Shown here piece after piece: positions 23,055 through 36,311 of a DNA stretch of 64,000 bases. Position numbers and translations under genes: made by a program. Positions within the stretch are counted from its first letter, which is position 1. Each line of letters starts with the position of its first letter. Origin of the DNA: Ciona intestinalis (lineage: Eukaryota > Chordata > Ascidiacea > Phlebobranchia > Cionidae); assembly GCF_000224145.3 (NCBI RefSeq), contig NC_020166.2, positions 4,940,726 to 5,004,725 of the forward strand, given 5' to 3'. A model generated the notes under the pieces. It ran no database searches. It saw nothing but the letters and a program-made list of their open reading frames with translations, and was not told the DNA's origin.

Positions 23055-26000
23055 TATAATATGAAATTTTCTATATTCGTTTTAATTTAAATAGCCTAAC
23101 TGTGAGGTAACTTATTTATAATCCTTTGATTGTTAACTGTAACGTGCATGTTAGATGTTAATGACTTATGTTAAAGCAGTGGTTCCTAAACTTTATCTAC
23201 TCGCATACTATTTTTTGGTTCCTGCAGTGTTTTTGTATCACCTACATAACAAACTACTAAAGGCTCGTAAACAACTAATTTTAAACAGTGAAACTAGAAA
23301 ATAAGTTTTTTCAGTGTGGCACCGCTCAGACTGCTGTACAATTTACAATGTTTCCTTAGCTAAGCAAGATGTTTATTATGAAATAGTAGGGATTCACACA
23401 AGGATTCATAATAGCGATTGTTTGACCTGGCATTTGATTACCATATAATAGCAATTTACCTGTTGATTATTTGCCCCGTAATAGCGATTGCCGCCTTGAA
23501 TATTTAGCCTGCATTTGCTTGAAAACAGGTTGGATTTGCCAGTCTGCGGCATATGGCAGTTCCTGACGAAATCCCACGCATTCAAGACATTTTTTTGCGC
23601 ACTCGCTATCATCAAAAATTTTGCTCGCAAAAGCATGTGCATTTTTATGCCGCTTTAGTTGTTTATTTAATTGGGGTACGTGGGACACATTATGACGTGC
23701 ATCACCAAAAGTTTGTAAATCGAACCGCTTATGCACCTGCCATACTCTGCAGACTGGGATATTTGCCTTTTTAGAATGCGCGAAAGTAAAGTATACACAG
23801 GTTTGCAAAAATACGTACGCGTGTAAAGCAACGACTCAATATGAAAAAGTTGGAAGGCACTGTAGTAGGGAATATAGTACGAAATAACACGCTCTATGTA
23901 ATTTATGTGAGTTAAAATAATGCCTAGAATAATCACTAAAATATTTTTGTGATCGTGTGGTGCGAACCTAATAAGGTGCTCGTGTACCACTGGTCAACTT
24001 TTGGGTGCTGGTACAACCTTTCCCCTTAACCGATAAACCCGAATCATACAACTAATGTAATGCCTAATTAGAAACCACCATTAATTCTTCACTAATAACA
24101 AGTTTTGTATAAGCACTAATGCAATATTTATGATGTAAATTCGCCCAATAGACCTACTACTGCAGCAGGCAAAGATTTTGTTTTATTAGTTGTTGCTGCA
24201 ACAATCTGAAAATCATTCAAAAATGATTTATTTGCAAAAGCTCCATTATTTCAAATGCATAAGTAGTTGAATTGGTTTTCTGATCTTTGCCCACTTCCCT
24301 TTAACACGTCTGGGTCTGTCAACTTTTTGTGGTTGTAGATGTATTATTAAACCGAGTGTGCTGAGCAGTCTTCATAGTATGGCAGGTGCACAGGTGATTT
24401 TGTTTATGCAAGCCGTAATGTTATGGCACGCACTCCAATTAATTAAACAATGAACCAAATCTTTATTAAATTAATAAGGATTTTCTAATGTGGAAATGTA
24501 TGTGCACACAGATTTTTAATAATAGCTTCCTTAGACAAGAGAAACTGAAACTGCCATGTTCTGTAGGTTGGAGTGCTGGAAAGTCTGCGCGCATTACTGT
24601 TTTTGCAAGTACTTTGGTAGGCCTATACTTTTTTTAACTTTCTTATATGTACAGGGTCATAGGGTATTTGTACTTATTTAGACCCAATAAAAATACTTAA
24701 AAATCTAGAGCCTGAAGTTTATTAGACTAAAGCTTTGTGTAGTACATCTACACGCTACACCTACAGTTTTATTAATTTCTTATCAAGTTATTTATGTTAA
24801 AATACTACCCAAACATTTTTTTCAAATGATTGCAGGGGAATTTGTAGTAAAAAAAATTAGTTAAATTATTGTCAAACATTAAATCATTATCTTGCATCTA
24901 TTTCTCTGACATCATAATATCATTGCATTTGTTATAAATTATTTAAAATGCGTTTTTTTTATAAAATTCTTTAAAATGGAACATGGTATGGAAAATAATG
25001 TAAGTATTTGGCCTCAATTAACGTTTGTTAATTAAGCATCAAAATTAAATTGAACAACAACATGTGTAGTTGTGCCACAACATTATATTTGGAAATAATT
25101 GACGAACACAAGAATAATGCAAACTATCACTTTAAAGTTCACCCCAGGATAGAATAGGTTATAAACTTTATTAATTATATTAGACTGTCAGTTTATGCAG
25201 ATTGTTAAATGTTTTAGTTTTAGAAAGCTATACTGTAGAAACTACAGCCCTGTTTTTGGTTTGTCACCAAATTAAGCTGTTCTTTATTTAACGGTATGGT
25301 CAAAGTAATTACATAAGGTAAGGCTTTAAAATGCACTATTAGAGTGATAATTATTGTCACGGTCTCATAAACATTGTAATTTAAATTTGAAATTTTATGT
25401 TTTATGTGACAATAACAGGATTTTCTATTCCTTTACCTTAAATGTTATTAGTTGTTAATAATTTTAGCATTTAGGTTCTACCGTTCTATTGAGTATAAAA
25501 CTAAACATAGGCGCTAATTTTAACAGATTTACTAATGTTTTCAGGAAAAAATAGATTTATTGTTATTTTTGAAACTCGTTTTCAAAGTAGGCCCTAAAGT
25601 GATATCTTACAAAGGCCCTAAAGTGATATCTTACTGTTCTTTTGCACCTACAGTAACCTACCAATCTACCATACTACTAAACCACTACCAATTACTAAGC
25701 GCTCTTTTTAATATAAGATGTAGAAAATTTTGTCAACGATTGATCTTCACTATCCGCGAAATTTGTTTCTCAAAGGCTAAGATTTGTTGATTTTACTAAT
25801 CCCTGTTTTAACTAAATGGGAACGGAGTGTTTCTTATAAAGCTGCTTGTTTTGTTAAAGCGGGTCACAGTATCCCACTATAATGAAGTGAAGCATTCATA
25901 ATGTGCTGGAACTAATCCACCCTGTATCAATTGTATTTGCACAGACAGAAACAAAGCCATTATAGAAGTGGCGCTATTTTATAAGAAAAAGGCAAACCAT

Positions 26001-26081
26001 GTATATTTATACTGTGCTAAGTAACTCTTATTATCTCAGGCTTTGCAACTTAAAGTGGTAGGATTTGTTTTTCTTTAAAAG
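23055..26081. other. Non-coding stretch before the CEP85-like gene
   Basis: Mostly AT-rich with no supported exon. Around 23406-23808 several open frames overlap on both strands. The longest is 113 codons on the minus strand (23467-23808), with a Cys-rich piece (SECAKKCLECVGFRQ), and I recognise none of them. A 21-bp unit GGCCCTAAAGTGATATCTTA plus C is repeated at 25590-25610 and 25614-25634. Confidence 0.4.
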
Positions 26082-29000
26082 ATGTCGAGAAATTTGAGTC
26101 TTCCTCGTAAAAAACCTGGATCAACAAAACCATCGCCGTACAAACAACGTCTTCAAACCAATTTGCCGAAGTCCGATATATCATACGCGTCAAAATCGTC
26201 AACACAATTAGAAACGCGCGTTAAGAAAACTGGAACTTCTTTTACCGCCACGAACACAAACATGACCGTGCCACGATCACCAAAAGCAGATTCAAACCTG
26301 TACGACTTGATTGACAATGACTCCAGTACAACTGGCACAAGGCCAGAGGTTCTGTCAATAGACAGTGACTTTGACAGTGGTAACGGCCTCACAGAGAGCC
26401 CTGACCAAGAGGCTTACCCATTTTCTAACTCAAAGCTTACACACAAAATAAACTATGACAGTGAAAATGATTTAAAAACTCCAGAGTGTAATCCATCTTG
26501 GTTGGGCAAAAAAGGGAATTTGCCCAATATATCAGTAAATCATCCATACTACACACCCCCAACGCACCTTACCACAGCTATGTCAAGAGTAAACCTAGGA
26601 AAAAAGGATCTCTCTGCTGAGTTGGAGGGAAAAAAGGATTCGCCCCCTTTAATTGCACCGGATCCGGTTACTGGTGGCCACAATCGTCTGGTGAAAGGAG
26701 TTTATGGTAGATCGACAGTGAATGGTCACAGTAAGGCTGTCATTCCATCAGTGACGGAAACAGACCGCGAGAGTCACTCTTCGAGAAGCAGCAGTGCTAG
26801 TGACAGCCACAGAAACGGGAAAACCTCTGATGTAGATCGAGTAGGACAAGAAGAAATGGATATGAAATTCGCCGACATTACCCACATGCAGTTAAAACGG
26901 TCTTTGGACCAAATCCATGGTGTTAATAGTGCAAGGTCTGTAAACAGCGGGCTTTCCAACCAAATTTATGTTGGTGTACCTAATGTTGCCGATGCATGCT
27001 ACTCGCATGATATGAATGGCAACACTCATTTTTCAAAACCGTGGCGTCATAATTCAGCTGGAAATTACTACCAGCAAGGAGCACCAGCATATGACAATGG
27101 TAATGTGGCAACTCAGCCAAATAAATTTGACGCCATACTCCAAGTAAAAGATGCAATGCTTCAAGAGAAGGAATCAGTGATTCTGAAACTTCGGTTACAA
27201 GTTGCCTCACTTCAGCATCAGATACAGGAAGGTGATGCAGCTCTACGACAGGTTGGTCAACATATTCTTATTAATTCTTTATTTTGAAAACTATATATAT
27301 TAAGTATTATTGTACATACTGTATATAATTCGTTTGAAACAATTAATAATGTAGTTGCCTAGCCATTTCTTTAAATTCTGATAATTGTAAATTTGTGGAA
27401 ATAGCTATTTTTAAGGTAATTGCATAGTTATTTTTGATATACTGTACAGCTAGAATATTGTACTTGTACTATTGTTAAACCTTGTGCTAAGCCTCATGTA
27501 AACTTCCACCTACCATAGGTGATGTCAACACATTATGGAGGAATATCGAAATCTTCATCATCGAGTAGTAACGACAGATCGCTTGATCTTGAGGTGAATG
27601 TTATTTCTTTATATGATTGAGCAAGTAAAGTATATTATATGGTGTTTGACAATAAGAAGTTCAAGTGCAGAATCACGCCTCCATTAGGTTTAATGTGATA
27701 GGCCCATACACTTTTTAACGAAACTTTATCAAATAAATAGTTTTGGCTATATTTATAAATATACATAAACATTCACTATTTTAATAAAAAACGACTTTCT
27801 GTTTATTTTAGACCCAAAGAAAAATTCATGATCTTGAACAAATGCTTGGTAAGGTTGAAAACAATCTTGAAGAAACCAAAGCTCAGGCTGCTCGAGAGAA
27901 ATCTCACAGTGAAGAGAAAGTTAAGAAACTGGAAAACCTCCTGAAATCAAGGGAGCACACTCTTACAGAAGGCAGCAAAAAGTACAAAGTGTGCACTGAG
28001 CGGTTAGAGAAATATAAAAAACGTGTTGAAAGTTTAGAACGATACCTTGGTGGGCTACCTACTGTTGAAGAAAGCAATAAACTGAAGACTGAAGCCGATA
28101 TCTTGGGTGTTGAACGTGAAAACATGATTGTAGAGATAAATAAAATAAAAGATAAACTGGAAACAAAAACAAAAGCACTCAAAGAGAAACAAAACGAACT
28201 TGACAAAGAAATGGAAAAATCATCCCATCTTGAAAGGGAAGTTCAAAAATTGAAAGAAGATGTTTTAAAGTTAGAAAAGTCCAAAGTGGAATTAGGATCA
28301 AGTGAACGAGATCGTCTTGAGGTAAGTGTATCTTTGTTGTTCAAGTTGTTGTGGATTTATTTTGAGTCTTTAAAGTAGATAATTTGATGTAAACACTTGG
28401 TAGGTATTTTGGTGAGACTGTATGAAAGACATCCAATAAAATATTAATGTAGTTTAAATGCTGTTTTCTTTTTGAACGAAATATAGGATAGTTTTATAAG
28501 CCCTATAAGTTGTTGCTTTGTTAAGCAAAGTTTTAATGGTGTGCCTATAGCTGTAATAAAACATTGTAATGTACTTTGACACTGAACAAAGTTAGCCATC
28601 CCATGGCACCCCAACTTTTGAGAGGGTGACTCGTATATGTTTTAGCACCTCAGTTTAAGATATAAATTGATTTTATCTTGCTCTTAGGTGCGTATACAAA
28701 CGAGCAGATTCAAAGTATACTGCATTTACCACAAAAATCAGTGAGGTTCTGTAATTCATAGCTTATAAAAATGAGTGTAACTACATTAAAACTATGTCCC
28801 GCAAGATTTTGGTAAAAAAAATCAGAAAAACAAGATGCCTATGGGTTCTATAAACTACCTTTGTTACAGGACTTGGAGTTTGAGATTGTTCGATTAAAGA
28901 AGGAGAAAGAAGATGCAGCGAGGATGCTCTCTGCCTCGGATAGAAGAGCTAAACAACAGCAGGAGCGACTCCAGGCTGAGGTGGAGAACCTAACACAGCA

Positions 29001-30644
29001 ACTTTCGGAAGGAGAAGAAAGAATTGAAACATTAAGGAAAGATATGCTCATGAAACAACAGACAGCCAACAAGGTGGGAGGTTTCTTACTTTAACAAAGT
29101 CCTTGAGGTTTTTTGTAAACTGTCATATTTTAAAAATTTCCTTAATTAATTATGTTTTTGTACCAAGTTTTGTTAGTTTAAATATGTTGGGTTTTTTACA
29201 TTCAATTTCTTGATTTTCGACTGAAGTATTTCACCAATATTTATTAATTTCTTGTTATTCTATGTTTTTTATTGTTACACTACAATAGTAAAATTGTTCC
29301 TATAAATATGATTTATTGCTCTATCCATGAAATTCTGTTTTATGCTGTTAAATCTATCATTTTTAAAATCATCCCAGTATGAAAACATTTAACACATATT
29401 TACCTGTAATTTTTTGCCTGTAATAATAGCAGTGCAAGCATTAGACCCTGTGGGCTTGAGTTCGGCGTGCTAACCACTGTGTCATGACGTCCATGAGTGT
29501 AGTATTAGAATTAATATATGATTTTCTATGTTTATTTATCATGTATATCATTGTTAGGTGCATACTGCTATGATGAATCTATCTTCACAAAACCAGCAAC
29601 TTATGGAACAAAAACTAACTTTACAAGACAAGGTATTTCTTTTTAATTTATTTGAGAATAGCATTGCTTAATAAGAATACATTATTAGTGGTTTTATTTC
29701 AACGTAACATAATTTTTAAATACCATTGTGGTGTACTGATGTACGTACAATTTCTGATTTTTAAATTGTGTTTTTTTTTATCCATTTTCTTGTGGTATGA
29801 AATTTTAATTTTAATTTCCAAAAAATCCGAAATGGTGTATCACTTGTTGTTACCCTACTGTATTAAACTATTGTATTCATTAGTTATAATTGATTTGAAT
29901 GGAAAGTAATTAAACAAATCTATTTGCGTTTAGGTTAAAGTGTTAGAAAAGGCGCAGGGCAATTTTAAAGACGAGGCAGTCGCGTGTGCAAGATTACATC
30001 GTGAAACCTTTGCCGCTGTTCAGGATATTAAAGCTGTTTCACAAGTTCGTGCTAATTGTTTTATTTTATCTGCATTTTTATCAATTAAGTGCATTAGCAC
30101 AAGGGATTTAAATATAACATTAACATTTATTCCTAAGATTTGACACAGTTTCCCAGTTCTACTTTTTATTTCACTTTTCTTAAAATATTGTGCTCCACTC
30201 AAAAATATTAATACGCTTTAGAATCTAGTTTTTTTGTAATTATTAATATTGCAGTCATCATTTTAATATACTACTTTGGATATTACATTTATAAGTCATT
30301 TAAATTATATTTGTTTATATTAGAAGTTTAAAATCTGTTACACTGGACCAGCCCAAGTAAACGAGTTTTTACTTCAATCTATCATTAATAAATTTCATTT
30401 CCCCGTTCAGGTTCTCATCCAAACAGCTGAAGGCAACGACCCGAACCTATCTGCGTTGCTTGGGGTTACCACTGAACCGAATGAAGACTCTGTGAATAAA
30501 TTAACCGACGCTAAAACGAGCGTCGAACAAACCAACAGGAAAATAATCGAGGTTCGTAAACTGCGGCAAGACATTGACGAACTACGAACCATTATTTCGA
30601 ACCGGTACGCTGAAAGCATAGGTGATAACTGCACGACGCATTGA
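26082..30644 (+). CDS. CEP85: CEP85/CEP85L-family centrosomal coiled-coil protein
   Basis: Seven exons join in phase 0 throughout: 26082-27251, 27519-27593, 27812-28321, 28870-29073, 29558-29632, 29934-30044 and 30411-30644. They give 792 residues, close to the 760-805 of vertebrate CEP85 and CEP85L. Residues 1-345 are low-complexity and rich in Ser, Thr, Asn and Pro (MSRNLSLPRKKPGSTKP at the start). From about 350 to the end the protein is heptad-rich coiled coil. The C-terminus (LRQDIDELRTIISNRYAES, then GDNCTTH) is what I recall as the signature end of this family, and is the main basis for the name. Vertebrate members sit at centrosomes, CEP85 binding the kinase NEK2 and acting with STIL/PLK4 in centriole assembly. 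A pyrimidine-rich acceptor ends immediately before the ATG, so the 5' UTR is spliced, by a leader intron or by spliced-leader addition. An AATAAA lies at 31207. Confidence 0.82.
29430..29495 (-). repeat. SINE head fragment in a CEP85 intron
   Basis: GGCTTGAGTTCGGCGTGCTA and ACCACTGTGTCATGACG are the reverse complement of a tRNA-like head with box A and box B remnants. Confidence 0.45.
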
Positions 30645-33600
30645 AGGTGCTTTGTTGTTGGTATGAATTATACCTGCTCGCGCGCTCAGGTTGTTTTATC
30701 AGTATAAGTATGGTATTGCCTTAAACCTTTAAAAAAAACTGTTTTCTAAAAATCTTTTAACGACAACCCGGTTCAACCCCTAAGCACAAGCGTCCATCAG
30801 CACATACCTCAATTACAAAGACATTGTGGGATGTTATTACGATTGGCTTCGGCCAACTCCGCAGGGGATTAGAGCCTTGGCCACATCGTTTGTGAGTTAA
30901 TGTCATTAAGCGACACGATGTCTCTGCATTATCATCACCCTGCCAACCTCGCATGAAATCTCAATTGCCAACAATGCTCTTCGTGTTTAAGTCGAAATTC
31001 CCAGAGTTTACACAATATTATTTATATATCTAATTGCACAAAGCATTCGTACACATTGTAGATCGATCCGGCGCTGTATATCATAGCTTATAAAGCACAC
31101 AAAACAATATCTCCTTAATTTTTAAAGTGTTTAAGTACAACACAACTATATAAAGCACAGAAAACAATATATTCTTATTTATATTATATTTATAGGTGCT
31201 TGTTCCAATAAAAAAGGTTATATCGAGTTTTAATTCTAATTATCAAGTGTCTTATGCCCGCGTGTATACATCTGAGTGCTGCTATATGGTCGGTGTTAAA
31301 TATTGTTATTTCTATATTGCATCACTGTGGTTAAATACCGCGAAGTGATATGTGCTTTTACTTTGTACCGTTATTTCAATACAGAGATTTATGTACAAGA
31401 AGCATTTCTCTTTCCGTGTGTATGGACTGTCTTCTGAGTCACAAAATCTGTTCAAATATAAAGTTTAATCCAGTGCCAAAGTTGCAAAATTTTTGTATAA
31501 AGAATAAAAAACTATTCAATATGCAGTGAATAGAAGCCGTTTTAGTTTAATAAAAATGTATTGTTCCATGTTTTGCCAAAAATAATATATGAAATGTTTT
31601 TTGTGCATTCGCACGAACGGCTGTGCCTTCTAAAAAAACGTATGCTACTGTGTATTTACCAGTAACGAGTTAAATAGTCAGCACATTAAGTCAAATTTCT
31701 TGACATTGTTGACAGCGTTTCCCAACAAACACGAAGCAACTCGCCATTTTAATCTCTTTGTGGACACAGCAGGCATAACAGGTCGGACATATCACGAAAT
31801 ATATGTCATCACCTGTCTGTATACCAACATTGTGGCGTCATAATGAAAGATATGACTCGATCTCGTGTACGCCGATCTAGGAACCCAGTCGAGAGTCTAT
31901 TCAGAAGTTAATTCTTCGGCGGTAATTGAATGAATATGAACAACTATACCGCTTTGAGAAATGACCGAAATTAAATTGCCTTTTCCAGTAAAATGTCATG
32001 TATTTCTCATACATACCATTTAAATAGTTACAAACTATAACTAACCCTATACAGCTTTGTTGTAAGCCAAAGTGTTAACTTATTACGAAACGGTGGTTCT
32101 AATTCGAAACGTTGTAGCGTGCTGTAAACATGTTTAACAACTACTGTAACCTCTTACCACGTATACATATGTAAGTGTCGGTAGGTTTAACTTATTATAA
32201 ACGACAATCGGTCATTTTTATTAGCAGTAACGTGTCAACTTTACAACTACAGTACTTTAAGTACTTTCTTTGACACCTTTAGTTTTGTTTTATGGCCAGC
32301 AGTGAAAGTAAACAAACTAATATATGGTGAACAGCGCTATTTTTACAACAGAACACACAAACCTGGTGTAAAACTGTCAGGTAACTTAAATTGTGCGAGA
32401 CGACATAAACCATATTAAAAATCATTTTTATTATTGGTAACATGTGTCTAATCTGAACTTGTTGGTAAGAATTTTACGAGAAAGTTACCAAGCGGATATT
32501 AAAACTTTTTTTTTAATAATGCGTTATACGAGTTAAGCATTTAATCCTTTTCAAATAGCTGTGAAGTGTTGCTATAAAAGTCTTTATCCGTCACCATAGT
32601 AGTGTGGTATACTACGTATATTTGGTTTAGGCCTAATAGCTTTACTGGAGCAACCGCATTTATTTGCCTTCTTATCCATCTTGAAAGGGCGGGTTTTACG
32701 AGGTAATATTCTCATAACACACGCCCAAACACACCCATGGTCGATGTCGGTATATTTTTATTCTCAGTCTTTGTACTTGCCATTTTTAGGAAGCTCATAA
32801 ACTGTACAAATATGCGACAATATCTTATAAAGAACGTGCAGACTGACAAGTTATTGACAAAGGATTACGTAATATGTCGGGAACTGCTGGGACCCGGGGA
32901 GTCTTACGGTGGCTGAAAACTGTTTTGTATTTAACAAATAACACGTAACATTTATTTCTTCGAATACGATATAACGAAGATTGAGATAATTAAAACAGAA
33001 TAATGAAGAGGGGAGAATTTAAAAAATTCCAATCTCTTTTAGTATTATATGAACTTTCATTATAATTTTTTTTCTTACATATAAAGTACTTTTTCATCTT
33101 ATGTATGCTTTAATATTATCGTATATATGAATTTGTGTTAGAACCTCTTTTCTCCGGGCCTAACCGCATACCCGTATCATATTTATTTTAAACAAATTCC
33201 AACGCTCACACGATCGCAAATTATTTTAATTCGTTTATGGAACCAATTTCATTAAATGTCAATAATTAACATTTGAAAACATTCGAGTCACAGGTGTTCT
33301 GGGCGCGAATACATTTCCAAGTAACATAATAATCCGCTATTGTTACGCCCAAGCCGCATATGTTACGTAATTTGCCCGCCCTTTTTATGTCGACAGTAAT
33401 ACGATGACACTTAGGGCATTAGGTTCTGGGTTGGACACTAAAGATTGTTTTAGCTTGTTACGGCCCGCCCTACAACTATAAACAAGCGGTTATTGTTTTG
33501 TAATAATAAGTGTGTATTGTTCTACGCCCGTGCCTATTGTCAACCAAACAATAGCACTCGTGTGAAAAGTGTTGTGTCGGCGATTTTAGCCTGAATGAAA

Positions 33601-33865
33601 TATTTTTACTCGCAAAGCATTTATTTATTATTTCTTACGGATTGGCGTCAAAAATACGATATCTTTCAACGTTATACATTAACAAAATTATATGTAGTCT
33701 AATGTGTTATTCGTTACCACCTAAAATTCAATATTTCCCAATCGCGTTTTTAACAAATAACTTCTAGAACCGTTACGGATGTTTTTATTATAAAAGTAAT
33801 AAAAAATCCGTCATCAATTTACTCTGATTAAAAAAGGATTGAATTGTCTATAACGTATATATAGA
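30645..33865. other. CEP85 3' flank and long non-coding stretch
   Basis: The 3' UTR probably ends near the AATAAA at 31207 or the AAGAATAAA near 31500. A repeat-like patch at 30765-30960 (CAACCCGGTTCAACCCCTAA) may be an old tRNA-derived element. The rest, to 33865, shows no exon, tRNA or other feature I can support. Confidence 0.4.
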
Positions 33866-34417
33866 TATAGCAGGGTGAGGGAATACGGGACTAGGGCAAA
33901 GGCCGGACTTCCTTGAGTCCGGGAACTCATATGACAGACAAAAAATGTTACAGTATACTATAGTCGACATTCTCACGGTAACAAAGTGCGCGGCAAAGTA
34001 CGTTACTCTTGTTAAATAATTAAATTCGATGTTGAACGAATACAAGTTTTTCAATCACTGAAAAAGCATATAGTATTAAGATGTAGGTAACATGTTAAAA
34101 ACTATAGCAGTAGGGCAAAAAATAAATTTTAAACTTAATTTTCTAAGCCTACAACAATATTTCGTGTAATTTACGTGTATATATAATAATAAATTATTGT
34201 CCGTCCCCGGCTACTTTTGAATTGGTAAAATTACACCTGTTGTGCGAATCGATATATAACTACTCGCGTGTTTTAACATATTTCTTTGAAGTGTTATCAA
34301 ATAATAAAAATATGGTAGTGATTCATGGTATCAACTAAAAATCGTCATGTATTTTAAGTTTGAAAATATGTTGCAATATGTGCTAAAGGGTCCCGTCTTA
34401 TAGCCCACTCCACTATA
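33866..34417 (+). repeat. Family B copy, internally deleted
   Basis: Starts TAGCAGGGTGAGGGAATACG and ends GGGTCCCGTCTTATAGCCCA before CTCCACTATATGTA. Shares GCGCGGCAAAGTACGTTACT with 45.3 kb and TTCGTGTAATTTACGTGTAT with 11.0 and 51.1 kb. Confidence 0.65.
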
Positions 34418-35157
34418 TGTACAACGTTTGTATGGAAAGGGCATCAGAACATTTATAACGATTTATTGAAAAGCTAAAATTCCTTCCTGCCTTCTTTATA
34501 TTACAACATTTCAAACTGATTTGCCTTTTTCACTGAAAACTAAATTACTTAAACATTAACAACAGGTTATAATTCATTTTTACAGGTGCTAATATAAATG
34601 CCATATGACGCGATTCAGCTGAATTAATTAGTCTGTAACCCTTTGTGCAATGGCTGCAGCACTATGTCGCTTGTTTGGACAATTCTTAATGCCAATTTAC
34701 TTAATACGTGCCCCTAAATGCTCGATGATGTTTTAACTTTTCACTACGTTTTAAGATATAAGATTAATCGTTGCCATATTTGAAATTCGCATATTTCACG
34801 TCAGGATAAAATGTCAGATTTTTGTTCAATAATAACGCTTACCTCATTCGTGTCCATAACACGTTTACCAGATTAATTATGGAAATGGATAATTAATTAT
34901 TGAATTAATTAATCGTGTCCATAACGAAGCTGTTTTGTGAAATGTTCGCTGTCGGGTTGATCAATGATGTGTCACAGACTTTCTGCTCTTTGGCAATAAA
35001 CAGATACAGTCGGTATTAGTTTGCACATTGCAAGGTCACAGGGTATATTTCTCAGAATAAAACTGCTGAAAATGCCAGCGTTTGGCATTCGTGCATTTTT
35101 CTTGTGCAATACATTAAAAGGGGCATGGCATTTTTAGCAGTTTTATTCTGAGGCATT

Positions 35158-35400
35158 GTCCGGCGCCATGGCGTAGTGGTTGGCGCGCCTGCCTGTAACC
35201 ATTAGGTAATGGGTTCAAGGCTCGTCGCTGCTACCATTGTGGGCGTATGTGTCCTTGGGCAAGACACTTAACGACAACTGCTTCAACCCAAAGTTAGTAT
35301 AGACCAAGTTAGGAAACGGATTGTAAAACAACGAGTCTTGTTATCCATTGTCGCGCGTCCATGACGTCATAGACGCCACCATTACGGAGCCCACGGCATA
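35158..35400 (+). repeat. tRNA-headed SINE
   Basis: The head GGCGCCATGGCGTAGTGGTT and GGCGCGCCTGCCTGTAACC carries a box A-like segment, and GGGTTCAAGGCTC gives box B. The body then reads GTGGGCGTATGTGTCCTTGG and GCAAGACACTTAACGACAAC. The head looks tRNA-like but does not fold as a working tRNA. It is inserted within the 34929-36311 inverted repeat. Confidence 0.8.
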
Positions 35401-35727
35401 GCATTTTATCATTGCTGGGTGCTGTTTTTCGTTTAAATTTTGCGATTTTTTAAAAACCAAGCACTTCTGCGAGTAAAAATGGCTTTCTACTAATGTTATA
35501 TCTTATCACAATAATAAACCTCACAAAAATAATCAACTTTTATTGAACACTCAATCGATTAAAGAGTAAAAAAACAGAAAATATCAAGTTTACTATAGCC
35601 AAAAACATAAAAGAACATGTTTAAAATATAAAAATACAAACAAAAACGCATAACATTACCATAAACTGGTGTATCTAGCTGCAGTTTTGCATGTAAATTG
35701 TCGTGATTTTACTTTTTGGCTCACAAA

Positions 35728-35777
35728 NNNNNNNNNNNNNNNNNNNNNNNNNNNNNNNNNNNNNNNNNNNNNNNNNN
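35728..35777. other. Assembly gap
   Basis: Fifty consecutive N. It sits in the loop of the 1.4 kb inverted repeat, which probably explains why the assembly broke here. The true gap size is unknown. Confidence 0.98.
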
Positions 35778-36311
35778 AAATTATGCTGACTCAGCAACAT
35801 ATTTTTAAGCCCAATGTCAACACGAAAAACTTGCTTTTTAAAACAATAGGGTACAGCAGGTACTAGTAGGACATAATGAACATTTTAATTTAAAAAAGTT
35901 ATTTAGAAACTAGAAACGATTAAAGTAGAGTGAGACTTTTTCTAATGGAAAATCTCATGCAGTGCGCCACGACCATTTTTTTACTCTAGCGGTTAAATTT
36001 GCAGTTTTAAAATTATTTTTTTTCAAAAACTGTTACGTATTTTGAAACTTTGATGGTGCCTTTAGATCACTTTTGAGCATATCAATCAATACACAAATTT
36101 TATTTTTTTGTTGGTATATATTTAAATGTATTGCACAAGAAAAATGCACAAATGCCAAACGCTGGCATTTTCAGCAGTTTTATTCTGAGAAATATACCCT
36201 GTGACCTTGCAATGTGCAAACTAATACCGACTGTATCTGTTTATTGCCAAAGAGCAGAAAGTCTGTGACATATCATTGATCAACCTGACAGCGAACATTT
36301 CACAGAACAGC

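Larger units (their letters stand above)
34929..36311. mobile_element. 1.4 kb inverted-repeat unit around a SINE and the gap
   Basis: Left arm 34929-35117 (GCTGTTTTGTGAAATGTTCG onward) and right arm 36124-36311 are about 189-bp inverted copies with only a few differences. Inside, the left end also forms a smaller hairpin: CTCAGAATAAAACTGCTGAA at 35051 against AGCAGTTTTATTCTGAG ending near 35152. The interior contains a SINE (35158-35400) and the 50-base gap. It may be a foldback-type transposon or a large palindrome that stalled assembly. I see no clear target duplication at its edges and no coding potential. Confidence 0.65.

Noticed and set aside
26153-27210. Minus-strand open frames antisense to CEP85 exon 1
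   Set aside because: The plus-strand frame is 390 codons, ends at a proper donor and continues through six more exons. The antisense frames are shadows.
35158-35240. tRNA-like sequence with box A and box B
   Set aside because: It is the head of a SINE repeated elsewhere in the window (44865, 50305), and it lacks a foldable acceptor stem, so it is not a tRNA gene.
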